NCBI GenBank assembly: GCA_964394145.1
Contig: CAYMVL010000025.1
Location: 1-64,000, forward strand
From: JAFGBN01 sp964394145
GTDB taxonomy: Bacteria; Chloroflexota; Dehalococcoidia; GIF9; AB-539-J10
DNA length: 64,000 bases
Reading direction: 5' to 3'
Shown: positions 47,817 to 56,479 of the stretch, one piece after another
How the letters are laid out: each line of letters starts with the position of its first letter
Position numbering within the stretch: the first letter of the stretch is position 1
Program-made: the position numbers and the translations under genes
Notes under the pieces: model-generated
The model's database searches: none
The model's input: the letters and a program-made list of their open reading frames with translations, nothing else
Told to the model about the DNA's origin: nothing

Positions 47817-50561
47817 ATGGAAGACTCTAAGACTGCGTGGCACAGCGTTACGCAGGAGCAAGTATTATCAAAGGTTGGGTCCCAGCTTTCGGGCCTTACA
47901 CAGCAAGAGGCAACAGAACGCTTAGCCCAATATGGCCTCAACGAGCTAATAGGTAAGAAGAAAACTCCTCTCATCGTAGTCTTCCTACGACAGTTCCTCA
48001 GTCCTTTAATATATGTGTTGCTGGCTGCCGGCATCATCTCTCTAGTATCACAGGTATTCACTGGAGAAGCACATTATATAGATGCAATAGTAATTTTCGG
48101 CGTGATTATTCTCAATGCTGTCATGGGTACCTTACAGGAGAGCCAGGCTGAAAGAGCGATGGAAGCGCTGTTGAGCATGGCTGCACCTAAAGCTAAGGTA
48201 AGGAGGGATGGCAATATTGAGACTATACCTGCCCGGGAGATAGTCCCCGGCGATATCATACTGTTCGAAGCTGGAGACAGAGTCCCGGCAGATGCCAGGC
48301 TGCTGGAGAGTGTAAACTTGAAGGTCAATGAGTCCGCCCTCACTGGCGAGTCTGTCCCGGTTGAGAAACAACTCGCTCCCTTAGCTGAGGACGCCACTAT
48401 TCCCGAAAGAGTAAATATGCTCTTCGCCAGCACCATTGTCACCGCTGGTAGAGCTATCGGCGTGGCAGTGCTTACTGGCATGAAGACCGAAATCGGGAAG
48501 ATAGCTACAGGACTCGAAGAAGTCAAACAGGAAGATACACCGCTACAGAGAAACATTAAGAGACTGAGCCAGTATCTGGTATTCGTTTTTCTAGGGGTTA
48601 GTGCCCTTCTGGTAATCGTTGGCCACCTTCAGGGTTTGAGGCTTTTCGACCTGTTCATGCTGGCAATAGCAGCAGCCGTAGCTTCTATCCCTGAAGGCTT
48701 ACCAGCTGTCGTGACTGTGGTATTGGCGATCGGTATGAGGGCTATGGCTCGGCGCAACTCCATTATCCGCAAACTTGTAGCCGTAGAAACGCTGGGCTCT
48801 ACTACGGTCATCTGTTCGGATAAGACCGGTACTCTGACACTAAACCAGATGACCGTCCGACGGATTTTTACCAACGGTAATTATATCGAGGTTACCGGTG
48901 AAGGCTATGACCCGAAGGGCCAGTTCACGCAGGATGGGAAGACTATTAATCCTGCCGAGGACAAGCAAATAGTGCTGCTGCTACGGGCAGGCGCACTGTG
49001 TAACGATGCCTCGCTGACCAGAACGGATGAGAAACACGGCATCTTCGGCGATCCAACCGAGGGAGCCCTGGTAGTAGCGGCAGCGAAAGCAGGATTGAAT
49101 AAGACAGATTTGGAGACAGCTTACCCAAGGGAAGATGAGTTGCCCTTTGCCAGCGAAAAACAGTATATGGTTACCCTTCATTATATGGCCACGCTCCACG
49201 CGGAAGCGGGACAGAAGACAGCCTATGTAAAGGGTTCGGCGGAGAAGATTCTCTCCTATAGCAAGTATATTCTTAAGAACGGGCAGGTGGCTGGTATTAC
49301 AGAGTCTGATCGCTCAGAGATAACCCGCGCCGTAATGGATATGGGTAATAATGCTCTGAGAGTAATTGCTATAGCCTACCGCGATTTTCCGCAGAAATCG
49401 ACCAGGTTGAGTGAGGAGGAGATACAGGATGATTTGATATTTGTCGGCTTGGCTGGCATGGCGGACCCTCCGCGGCATGAGGCCAAAGAGGCCATTGCTC
49501 TATGCAAGCAAGCTGGCATCAAGGTAAAAATGATAACCGGCGATAACAAGATAACCGCAGAATCGGTGGCGCGCCAGGTTGGTCTTACTCAGGGGAAAGC
49601 GATAACAGGTGCAGAACTACAAAAAATGAGCGATGATGAGTTAGCCGCCGAGATTGAAAACATCTCAGTTTTTGCACGCATAGAGCCACTGCATAAGATG
49701 AGAATAGTGAAGGCCCTCAAGGCAAACGGTGAAATTGTAGCAATGACCGGAGACGGCATTAATGATGCGCCGGCATTAAAAGCTGCTGATATCGGAATTG
49801 CTATGGGTATCACTGGAACAGATGTCGCCAAAGAGGCGAGCGATATGGTTCTGGCTGACGATAACTTCGCCTCCGTAGTATCAGCAGTGGATGAAGGCAG
49901 GGCTATTTTCAACCGGTTGCGGAACGTGCTTTTCTATACTCTAAATACCAATTTAAGTGAGCTCGTAGCTCTAATACTCGCCATGATATTTGTCGGTCAG
50001 TCTCCTTTACTGGCAGTCCAAATTCTCTGGGTCAATCTGGTCACGGATACGGCTGGAGATATTCCTCTAGGCATGGAACCAAAATTTGGTGACGAACTTA
50101 AGCAACCACCACGGCATCCCAGCATTGGTCTTATGTACCCCGGGCTATTAGTGCGAATAGCGGTGATGGCAATATTGATAGGTCTGGGAACCTTCCTGAT
50201 TTTCAGATGGGCTGAACTCAGAATGAGCATCGAGGAAGCCCGGACAGTGGCTTTCTGCGCTATCGTCGCTTTCGAATGGTTAATGGCTTTCAGCGCCCGG
50301 TCTGATGAATATACGATATTTAGATTAGGTGTATTCCGTAACCGTGCCCTTATAGTATCTATCGGTGTGGCAATCTTGCTTCAGATAGCAGTAGTCTATG
50401 TGCCATTCCTGCAGATCGCTTTCAAGACTTTCCCTCTAACTCTAAGTGACTGGGGGATCGTGGTGCTGGCTGCCGGAGGCCTATTCGCTCTCGAAGAAAT
50501 ACGTAAAGCCACCTTCCCCAGACTCTATAGCTTCGGAAAGTACAAACCAGTCAGGGGTTAG
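47817..50561 (+). CDS. P-type cation-transporting ATPase (calcium type, P2)
   Basis: Ion pump of 914 residues with the actuator domain (TGESVPV), phosphorylation site CSDKTGTLT, nucleotide-binding domain and [21 protein letters not shown]. Membrane helix 4 has the [15 protein letters not shown] motif of sarcoplasmic-type Ca2+ pumps, and helix 6 has [17 protein letters not shown]. About ten membrane segments. The likely role is calcium (or manganese) export. A single gene divergent from purQ, with its own promoter and an almost absent 5' leader. Confidence 0.93.
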   Translation: MEDSKTAWHSVTQEQVLSKVGSQLSGLTQQEATERLAQYGLNELIGKKKTPLIVVFLRQFLSPLIYVLLAAGIISLVSQVFTGEAHYIDAIVIFGVIILNAVMGTLQESQAERAMEALLSMAAPKAKVRRDGNIETIPAREIVPGDIILFEAGDRVPADARLLESVNLKVNESALTGESVPVEKQLAPLAEDATIPERVNMLFASTIVTAGRAIGVAVLTGMKTEIGKIATGLEEVKQEDTPLQRNIKRLSQYLVFVFLGVSALLVIVGHLQGLRLFDLFMLAIAAAVASIPEGLPAVVTVVLAIGMRAMARRNSIIRKLVAVETLGSTTVICSDKTGTLTLNQMTVRRIFTNGNYIEVTGEGYDPKGQFTQDGKTINPAEDKQIVLLLRAGALCNDASLTRTDEKHGIFGDPTEGALVVAAAKAGLNKTDLETAYPREDELPFASEKQYMVTLHYMATLHAEAGQKTAYVKGSAEKILSYSKYILKNGQVAGITESDRSEITRAVMDMGNNALRVIAIAYRDFPQKSTRLSEEEIQDDLIFVGLAGMADPPRHEAKEAIALCKQAGIKVKMITGDNKITAESVARQVGLTQGKAITGAELQKMSDDELAAEIENISVFARIEPLHKMRIVKALKANGEIVAMTGDGINDAPALKAADIGIAMGITGTDVAKEASDMVLADDNFASVVSAVDEGRAIFNRLRNVLFYTLNTNLSELVALILAMIFVGQSPLLAVQILWVNLVTDTAGDIPLGMEPKFGDELKQPPRHPSIGLMYPGLLVRIAVMAILIGLGTFLIFRWAELRMSIEEARTVAFCAIVAFEWLMAFSARSDEYTIFRLGVFRNRALIVSIGVAILLQIAVVYVPFLQIAFKTFPLTLSDWGIVVLAAGGLFALEEIRKATFPRLYSFGKYKPVRG

Positions 50562-50763
50562 TAAGATCAGCATCACAATTCTGACTGGTATATCCTTATT
50601 GGCACAAGTCGTCTAGATTGAGTACGTCCAGCAGAGCTCTTTGCTGCCGTACAGCAATCAGAGCATTGATCGCCGAGCGTGTCACTCAAATAAACTTTTC
50701 GGCTCCTGACTCGTTCTACTCTATGAATTTACCTTTCATTGGCAAAAAAGACAGAGAAGGAAT

Positions 50764-50792
50764 GAACTTTTTCAGCCAGAACTGCCTATATA
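50764..50792 (+). promoter_or_regulatory. Possible ECF-type promoter of the sigma factor gene
   Basis: GAACTT (50764-50769) is followed after 17 bases by TATATA (50787-50792). GAACTT recalls the -35 of extracytoplasmic sigma factors and would allow autoregulation. The -10 is nine bases before the ATG. Suggestive only. Confidence 0.35.
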
Positions 50793-50801
50793 CTTAAGTG
50801 G

Positions 50802-51350
50802 ATGGCCAGCGAAATGGAGAAGTGGCAAGGGGGTGACATGGCTGCCTTTGAGGCTTTATTTCGGCAATATGAGAAGCCGGTGTTCAGAACGGCTTACCTC
50901 ATCACCGGCAGTAAAGAGGCGGCAGAGGACGTCTTGCAGGAGGTATTTATCTCGGTATGGAAATCACGGCATACTTACAACCCGAACAAAGGCAAGCTCA
51001 GCACCTGGCTGCACCGTATCACCGTCAACCAGTGCTCAAGGGAGAAGGCAAGAAAGGCACCCACCACTGTCTTGCTGGGAGAGAAAGTGGTCGACTTGCC
51101 GGAAACGATGCACGGTTATCAACCTGAGCAGATACTGATTAGCAAAATGGAATATGAGCGGCTGCTCAAGGCGATGGATTCACTGGATCCGAAGCACCGC
51201 TCGGTACTGGTGCTGAGGTACTTCAACGACCTGTCATATCTGGAGATTGCCGAGGCACTTCAGGTCCCGCTGGGCACAGTAAAGTCCAGGCTGAATCAGT
51301 CGCTGCGGTATTTGAAAGAACAGATGAACTTTGGACAGACACAGGTATGA
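50802..51350 (+). CDS. ECF-subfamily RNA polymerase sigma factor
   Basis: A 182-residue sigma-70 family protein with only regions 2 and 4. Region 2 has FRTAYLITGSKEAAEDVLQE and VFISVWKS; region 4 has SVLVLRYFNDLSYLEIAEAL and VPLGTVKSRLNQSLRYL. Such factors answer envelope stress. The stop overlaps the anti-sigma ATG (ATGA), the common paired arrangement. Confidence 0.94.
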   Translation: MASEMEKWQGGDMAAFEALFRQYEKPVFRTAYLITGSKEAAEDVLQEVFISVWKSRHTYNPNKGKLSTWLHRITVNQCSREKARKAPTTVLLGEKVVDLPETMHGYQPEQILISKMEYERLLKAMDSLDPKHRSVLVLRYFNDLSYLEIAEALQVPLGTVKSRLNQSLRYLKEQMNFGQTQV

Positions 51351-52549
51351 GAGAAGAGGAAATGGATTGCAAACAGATGCGTGAGCTTTTAACCGCCTAT
51401 CTTGACGGCGAGGTCACGCTCCAAGAAAAGGCGCAAATCGAGGCACATCTGTCAGGATGCTCGAAATGCCAGGCTGAGCTTGAAGCCCTATCAGCCACAC
51501 GGACAAGTCTGCGTGGTTTGATGAAGTCAACGGCTGAAGAGGTTTATCCCTCACCACAGATATGGGAACAAGTACAATCACGACTGGACACCAAAGGCAG
51601 CTGGCTCGATGGCGTGCGAAGGCTGCTGCCAAAGAAGACATGGCAGCTAGCTGCGGTCACAGCCACAGTTGTCATCATAGCAGTAGTGGCCAGTATCTGG
51701 CAGTTCGGTGGAGTTGGGCAAGAGCCGCCAGTATCAAAACCAGCTCCAACTCCCGCGCCCACACCGGCACCTGCGCCTGCTCCAACGCCATCTCCTGCGC
51801 CGGGGCCAACGATATACATACAGGCAGATGCGAGCATGAATAAGGACAGCTATCTGCTCGGCGAAGAAATTATCATCGAGTTTTCTTTTAGGAATGTGAC
51901 CTCAGACCCATTTGAGATAGACCCCTTCCCACCTTTGATAGAGATAAGCCACCACGGCGAGCTGCTGCGGCCCTTCCCCCCGGGAGAGACCTCCAAGTCC
52001 TTGGATTCGGACGAAGTGGCAACATATGTCCTGACATGGGACCAGACTGACGAACAGGAGCAGCAAGTGCCCTATGGCAGCTATAGCATTAGCCTTGGGG
52101 AGATTAGGCTAGGAGATCACACGATGTCACTGCACCTTTCGGGAAGCCGCCAGTTTCTGATACTACCCGCTGAGGGAGTTATAGAGAAGACCATAGAAAT
52201 GCACGAGTCAATAACCACGAATGGAATTACCTTCATCTTGAATCGAGTGGAGTTAAGCGCTACAGGCATGGAACTATACGCCTTCAATACACCGCCGGGT
52301 TATAGCCTACCGCCGGGACAACCAGGTCCAGCGCCTTCATTCTGGATGCATGCAGAAGCTGAGTACAGTTTGGACGGAGGACCAGCGATACAGGCCGGCC
52401 CATCGGGAATTGGCTTTCTAGAAGATGGCATGATACATTCCTGGACGAAGTTGGACCCGGTGTCGAAGGGAACAAAGGAAATGGCATTCGTCGTAACCAG
52501 ACTGGGTGACAGGGAAGGGCCATGGGAATTCCATATTCCTCTAGAGTGA
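51347..52549 (+). CDS. Membrane anti-sigma factor with zf-HC2 and BsuPI-like outer domain
   Basis: An N-terminal zinc-finger anti-sigma domain (KQMRELLTAYLDGEVTLQEK, AHLSGCSKCQ with the H-x3-C-x2-C site) is followed by one membrane helix (VTATVVIIAVVASIW, about 97-118), a Pro/Ala-rich linker (PAPTPAPTPAPAPAPTPSP) and an extracytoplasmic part of about 250 residues. The first section after the linker (MNKDSYLLGEEIIIEFSF) looks like a BsuPI intracellular proteinase-inhibitor-type beta-sandwich. It should hold the coupled sigma factor at the membrane until a signal arrives. Confidence 0.85.
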   Translation: MREEEMDCKQMRELLTAYLDGEVTLQEKAQIEAHLSGCSKCQAELEALSATRTSLRGLMKSTAEEVYPSPQIWEQVQSRLDTKGSWLDGVRRLLPKKTWQLAAVTATVVIIAVVASIWQFGGVGQEPPVSKPAPTPAPTPAPAPAPTPSPAPGPTIYIQADASMNKDSYLLGEEIIIEFSFRNVTSDPFEIDPFPPLIEISHHGELLRPFPPGETSKSLDSDEVATYVLTWDQTDEQEQQVPYGSYSISLGEIRLGDHTMSLHLSGSRQFLILPAEGVIEKTIEMHESITTNGITFILNRVELSATGMELYAFNTPPGYSLPPGQPGPAPSFWMHAEAEYSLDGGPAIQAGPSGIGFLEDGMIHSWTKLDPVSKGTKEMAFVVTRLGDREGPWEFHIPLE

Positions 52550-52633
52550 GGGCTTCAGCAAGGAGGAGGTGCATAATGAGATGAGCGGTAAAAAACCGAT
52601 AAGAGTCTAATACAAATGGAAGGAGCCTACAAT

Positions 52634-53431
52634 ATGAGAAAGAACCTATTATCAGCGATGAAGAGCAATCCCTTATTTGCTATAAGCTTAGTATTAGTCT
52701 TAGCAATGGTCGGGCTATGTGGCTGCAGCCAAAGCAGCCCGATAGAACTGCCAAATGGCTTAGAAGTTGAGCTGAATGCCCAGCAAGAGGGCATATGGGT
52801 CACTGGCGAAGGAGAGATGAGTGTCACCCCTGATATTGCTACTCTCAGGCTAGGTGTTGAAGCTCAGAAAGCCAGTGTGGCCGAGGCTCAGGCTGAGGCG
52901 AACGAAGCCATGGATAAGGTGATGAAAGCACTGGAGGAGCAGGGGGTAGAGAAGAAAGATATACAGACTCAATACATTAGAATCTACCCGGTAACAAGAT
53001 GGATTAGCGAGAAGGAGGAAGAGGTCATAACAGGATACCGAGTCACGAACACAGTGAGCGCCAAAATCAGGAACATGGACAAGGTAGGAGGCATAATTGA
53101 TGTTGTAGCCCAGGCTGGTGGCGACCTTACCCGGGTAGAAGGAGTCAGCTTCTCCGTGGAAGACCCTTCCGGCTACTATGAAGAATTAAGGCGGAAGGCG
53201 ATAGAGGACGCTGAAGCCAAAGCGAAGCAACTGGCCGAGCTCACCGGGGAAACTCTGGGCAAGGCAACATATATCTCTGAGGGCACCCAGCAACCCCCTT
53301 TCTCATGGATAGAATACGATCGTGTGGGGGCAACAGTACCGGTACCGGCGCCAGCACCCCCAACAGTCATCAGCCCGGGGGAGACAGAGATAAGCCTTAC
53401 GGTTCAAGTGGCCTATGCCATCCTGAAGTAA
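52634..53431 (+). CDS. SIMPL-domain (DUF541) lipoprotein
   Basis: An N-terminal lipoprotein signal (LVLAMVGLCGCSQS) leads to one SIMPL/DUF541 domain of about 220 residues (WVTGEGEMSVTPDIATLRLG, QTQYIRIYPVTRW, GYRVTNTVSAKIRNMD, RKAIEDAEAKAKQLAEL). The ATG at 52634 is preferred since GGAAGGAG lies eight bases upstream; the earlier ATG at 52616 precedes that site. Family members in bacteria are periplasmic or surface proteins of uncertain role, sometimes tied to oxidative stress. It follows the anti-sigma gene and may be part of the same regulon. Confidence 0.9.
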   Translation: MRKNLLSAMKSNPLFAISLVLVLAMVGLCGCSQSSPIELPNGLEVELNAQQEGIWVTGEGEMSVTPDIATLRLGVEAQKASVAEAQAEANEAMDKVMKALEEQGVEKKDIQTQYIRIYPVTRWISEKEEEVITGYRVTNTVSAKIRNMDKVGGIIDVVAQAGGDLTRVEGVSFSVEDPSGYYEELRRKAIEDAEAKAKQLAELTGETLGKATYISEGTQQPPFSWIEYDRVGATVPVPAPAPPTVISPGETEISLTVQVAYAILK

Positions 53432-53634
53432 ATAGATAGATTCAAGCTTTAAGCTGTTGCAAAGATGAGATGAGTCACCTGCATTTGTGTATCACAGCAG
53501 CGATGGAAAACAGGGAGGGACTAGAGGACTCAGATTCGCCAGGGATGCTACAAGGCATACCTGGACGAGTCTTGACCCCAGGCCTTCCAGGCAAGACAGC
53601 TGAGTCCCAGTATAATAATTACGACGAGGTCTAC

Positions 53635-55008
53635 ATGATACGAAGACTACTTCTGACGACTCTGGTTTGTTCACTGTTGCTCGCCGCCGGCTGCATGGGC
53701 AACGATTCCAGTTCTTATGATACAGCCCGCTGTATCATTTCGTCAGGGTTGGTAGCTGAGGATGGCAATACTTTTGTCGCCTACAGGGTGGAAAGAAGCC
53801 CCGGCGACCATGACATCCATCTGCTCAAGCTTGACAACGATGGCCATGAGCTCTGGGACAAAGCATTATTTGTCGGTGATAATAGGCGCGCCAGCGTTGT
53901 GGGTATGGTAGAGGATGATAAGGACGGAGTCTTTGTTGCCTCGGAAGTGCTGACTCCCGAAAACGGTAAAGAGGGGCCACACCGTTTTGACAGGAATATC
54001 CTGATTAGGGTAGATGGACAAGGGACAACCAAGCTGCAACAGGACTTCGATGGACAGGGAACTAATATGGTGGCCGACGGCACGGGCGGAATAGTCCTGG
54101 TCTGGACAACCGAAGAGAGCCAACATGTTTTGAGACAGGATAACGCAGGTAACACACTCTGGACACACGCGATAAGCAGCCGCGGCAACGGACTGAAGCT
54201 GGCAGCAGGGGAAAACGGCGAGTCATTTATACTATGGCGAGACTTTGACAACCCTTATTTTACGATTCAGAAGCTGTCGGCCGGTGGCGAGACCTTGTGG
54301 GGTGAAGAAGGTACGTTGGAAGGCGTGAGGATAAAGCACCTTGAGACGGCACTGCCACCAGAACCCGAAATTATCAGTGATGGTACAGGCGGTGCCTTCG
54401 TCTCCTGGGCAGAGCCAACGCACGGTGGCATGCCATCCTATATCTGGCTCTGCAGGATAAAGGCCGATGGCAACGTCGATTGTGATGGGCCTGTACGTGA
54501 CCTGACCTCCACGGCCAACGTCTACACACAGCTTGTAGCTGATGGCTCGGGAGGAGCTTTCGTCGTCTGGGAGGACCACCGCGAAGGCATGGCACTTTTC
54601 GCCCAGAGAATTAGCGCCGAGGGAGAGCCATCATGGCAGGAAAACGGCGTCCCGGTATGCACAGACCTGCCGGAGGTCTCACCAAGGTTTCATGCAGTCT
54701 TTGATGGCAAAGGCGGAGTCATTGTTGCCTGGATAGCTGGAGCCGGCAATCTCTACGCTCAGACGCTGGATGCCTACGGTCAAAGACTATGGGCCAAGGA
54801 GGGACTCTTAGTAGCTAGCAATGCTTGCCACTGGCCCCTCGAGCTATGTGCGCACAGGGCGGGTGGCTTTGTCGCAGGTTGGAGTAGCGGCGGCGATGCG
54901 CATCAACCCGATTATTCATTTGTCCAGAGGATAAATGCCGAAGGTCATGCCATCTGGGGAGAGGCTGGAATCGAGTTGGTTCCGCAGCAGACAATCGCGA
55001 AGAGCTAG
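53635..55008 (+). CDS. Repeat-containing lipoprotein (beta-propeller-like)
   Basis: A clear lipoprotein signal (MIRRLLLTTLVCSLLLAAGC) is followed by about 430 residues built from repeats of roughly 45-60 residues that carry the pattern DG-x-GG-x-V-x-W: DGTGGIVLVW, DGTGGAFVSW, DGSGGAFVVWEDH, DGKGGVIVAW and RAGGFVAGW. This points to a beta-propeller or similar surface fold. No enzyme motif seen. The start at 53635 marks the signal peptide; the longer frame from 53470 adds non-signal sequence. Function unknown; probably outside the cell. Confidence 0.8.
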   Translation: MIRRLLLTTLVCSLLLAAGCMGNDSSSYDTARCIISSGLVAEDGNTFVAYRVERSPGDHDIHLLKLDNDGHELWDKALFVGDNRRASVVGMVEDDKDGVFVASEVLTPENGKEGPHRFDRNILIRVDGQGTTKLQQDFDGQGTNMVADGTGGIVLVWTTEESQHVLRQDNAGNTLWTHAISSRGNGLKLAAGENGESFILWRDFDNPYFTIQKLSAGGETLWGEEGTLEGVRIKHLETALPPEPEIISDGTGGAFVSWAEPTHGGMPSYIWLCRIKADGNVDCDGPVRDLTSTANVYTQLVADGSGGAFVVWEDHREGMALFAQRISAEGEPSWQENGVPVCTDLPEVSPRFHAVFDGKGGVIVAWIAGAGNLYAQTLDAYGQRLWAKEGLLVASNACHWPLELCAHRAGGFVAGWSSGGDAHQPDYSFVQRINAEGHAIWGEAGIELVPQQTIAKS

Positions 55009-55346
55009 AACCGCGCGTTGCGACGACTTGCCCAACAAGCATAATACGATGCCCTAAAAGACTCTGGAAAGTATGTCCAAATCATGCATTTACCACTGAA
55101 GAGAACGACTTTCAATAAGGATATCCACAATGTGGCTTACGCGATCATGGTGAAACTGGCATCGACCGGGCCACAAGCCACTAGATGCGGACCTTACTGA
55201 ATAGCGAGAGCAATTCAGAGAATACAAGCACAATAACCATGACGAAATGCTTTTGGCTGAGGGATAGGGGAAAGCATGGCTCTTCAATCTTCCAGCCAGG
55301 ATAAGATACGTTGTCTGCCGGGTCAGAGAGTGGGCCTCATGTGCTG
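55009..55346. other. Intergenic region, nothing recognised
   Basis: About 340 bases between the repeat lipoprotein stop and the DedA-type stop (tail to tail). Frames here are short and overlap the DedA 3' end. No convincing terminator hairpin, RNA gene or repeat seen. Confidence 0.5.
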
Positions 55347-55931
55347 CTACAGCTGAGGCAATAAGCCAAGCATACTCCACCCTAAGTAAGCCTCTACGAC
55401 GCACCTGATCAGGCGACCAGCCCAAGAGGCAAGAACGAACTTCCATAGAGGATACTTAAAGGAGCCTGCAACAAGCCCAAGGAGATCGAAAATAAGAACT
55501 GGCAAGAGGGCGAAAAGGAAAACAGCAACGACTCCATACTTTTTGAGCCACCTCTCGGCTTGCTGATACTTGCCCAGATATTTATCAAGAATTACCTTTC
55601 TGCCTAAATAGCCGACCAGGTAACCGCTAAGCTCGCCAATGGTAGCTCCTGTAGCGGCTACCATGCCCACCCAAATCGGATCTAAGGCAGTCCCCGCTGC
55701 GATAACAACGGCTTCCCAGGGAAGAGGGAGGATTATGGTTACACAGGAAAGGCTTATTAAGAAGATCCCAAGGTAACCATAACGAAGCACTTCCTCCAAA
55801 TCCAGATAAGAGCGCGCCATAAGAAAAAGCCCGATAGAAAGACCCAATAGCACGACAAAGACCGATATCTGGAACCATCTACGGCGTATAAGTTCCCCGC
55901 CAAGGAATTGAGAGCCGAGAGAAAAGTTCAT
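55347..55931 (-). CDS. DedA/VTT-type membrane protein
   Basis: A 194-residue integral membrane protein of the DedA/VTT (SNARE-associated) family, linked to lipid or undecaprenyl-phosphate handling and membrane homeostasis. Family features are PWEAVVIAAGTALD, the G-rich TGATIGELSGYLVGYLGRK and a C-terminal FVLASWAGRLIRCVVEAYLGW. Five to six hydrophobic segments. Its -10 TATAAT (55941-55946) ends nine bases from the ATG, so the mRNA would have almost no leader. Confidence 0.88.
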   Translation of the reverse strand: MNFSLGSQFLGGELIRRRWFQISVFVVLLGLSIGLFLMARSYLDLEEVLRYGYLGIFLISLSCVTIILPLPWEAVVIAAGTALDPIWVGMVAATGATIGELSGYLVGYLGRKVILDKYLGKYQQAERWLKKYGVVAVFLFALLPVLIFDLLGLVAGSFKYPLWKFVLASWAGRLIRCVVEAYLGWSMLGLLPQL

Positions 55932-55940
55932 TTTGTCCAG

Positions 55941-55946
55941 ATTATA
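55941..55946 (-). promoter_or_regulatory. Consensus -10 box of the DedA-type gene
   Basis: A perfect TATAAT on the minus strand, nine bases before the ATG. No good -35 is found at 17 bases. The same nine-base gap occurs at the ATPase and sigma factor genes. Confidence 0.5.
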
Positions 55947-56293
55947 ATATAACTTCTTAAAGGCATACGAGCTTTGCCCGTGGTAACATATGAGATACGC
56001 TTTCGATTCGGGGTAACGATTTCAAGCTTATGGCACTTCGGCTAGGGAACTACGCCGGGCAGCAAATTGCCTGCTCAGTATGCCATAGAAAGGTGACAAG
56101 CAGATATCGTTAGATTGGCATTCGCTTAGAAGGTCTTATTCCCCGGCTTGTGAAACGTATATGGCTATACATGAACGTCTAAATGCTAGCCCTTTGTCAA
56201 CTTAGACAGCAAAGCGTATCATTATGCGCAATTCAATTGACTGATTTAAAAATAGGCTCTAGCTTTATTAGAGTATCGAGATAGAAGTAACCG
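55947..56293. other. Intergenic region, mostly blank
   Basis: About 350 bases between divergent genes. The right side holds a possible promoter for the symporter pair: TTGACT (56237-56242), 17 bases, TAGCTT (56260-56265). Nothing else is recognised. Confidence 0.45.
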
Positions 56294-56479
56294 ATGAGTA
56301 GATTGAAGTGGGCATGGGCCTGGCTAGTGTTTCTGGTAATCCTCGATATAGCGGTACCATGGTTTGCCCTCGCTAGTGTAGAAGCGATGAGTGGCTCTTT
56401 TTTATTCTGGGTAATATGGGCAGCAGTATCAGTCATTAGTGCTTTCGTGATCTTTCTAAGATGGAAAGAGATTAAGTGA
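56294..56479 (+). CDS. Small two-helix membrane protein, symporter partner
   Basis: A 61-residue protein with two membrane helices (WLVFLVILDIAVPWFALAS and FWVIWAAVSVISAFVIFL) and a basic end (RWKEIK). Short proteins of this kind (YhdT/DUF997- or DUF3311-like) often precede SSS-family symporters. Its TGA overlaps the symporter ATG (TGATG), so translation is coupled and a subunit role is likely. Confidence 0.8.
   Translation: MSRLKWAWAWLVFLVILDIAVPWFALASVEAMSGSFLFWVIWAAVSVISAFVIFLRWKEIK

Noticed and set aside
51730..51810. Pro/Ala-coding repeat in the anti-sigma gene considered as a DNA repeat or CRISPR-like array
   Set aside because: It is a low-complexity linker in frame with the protein; units are short and irregular and there are no spacers.
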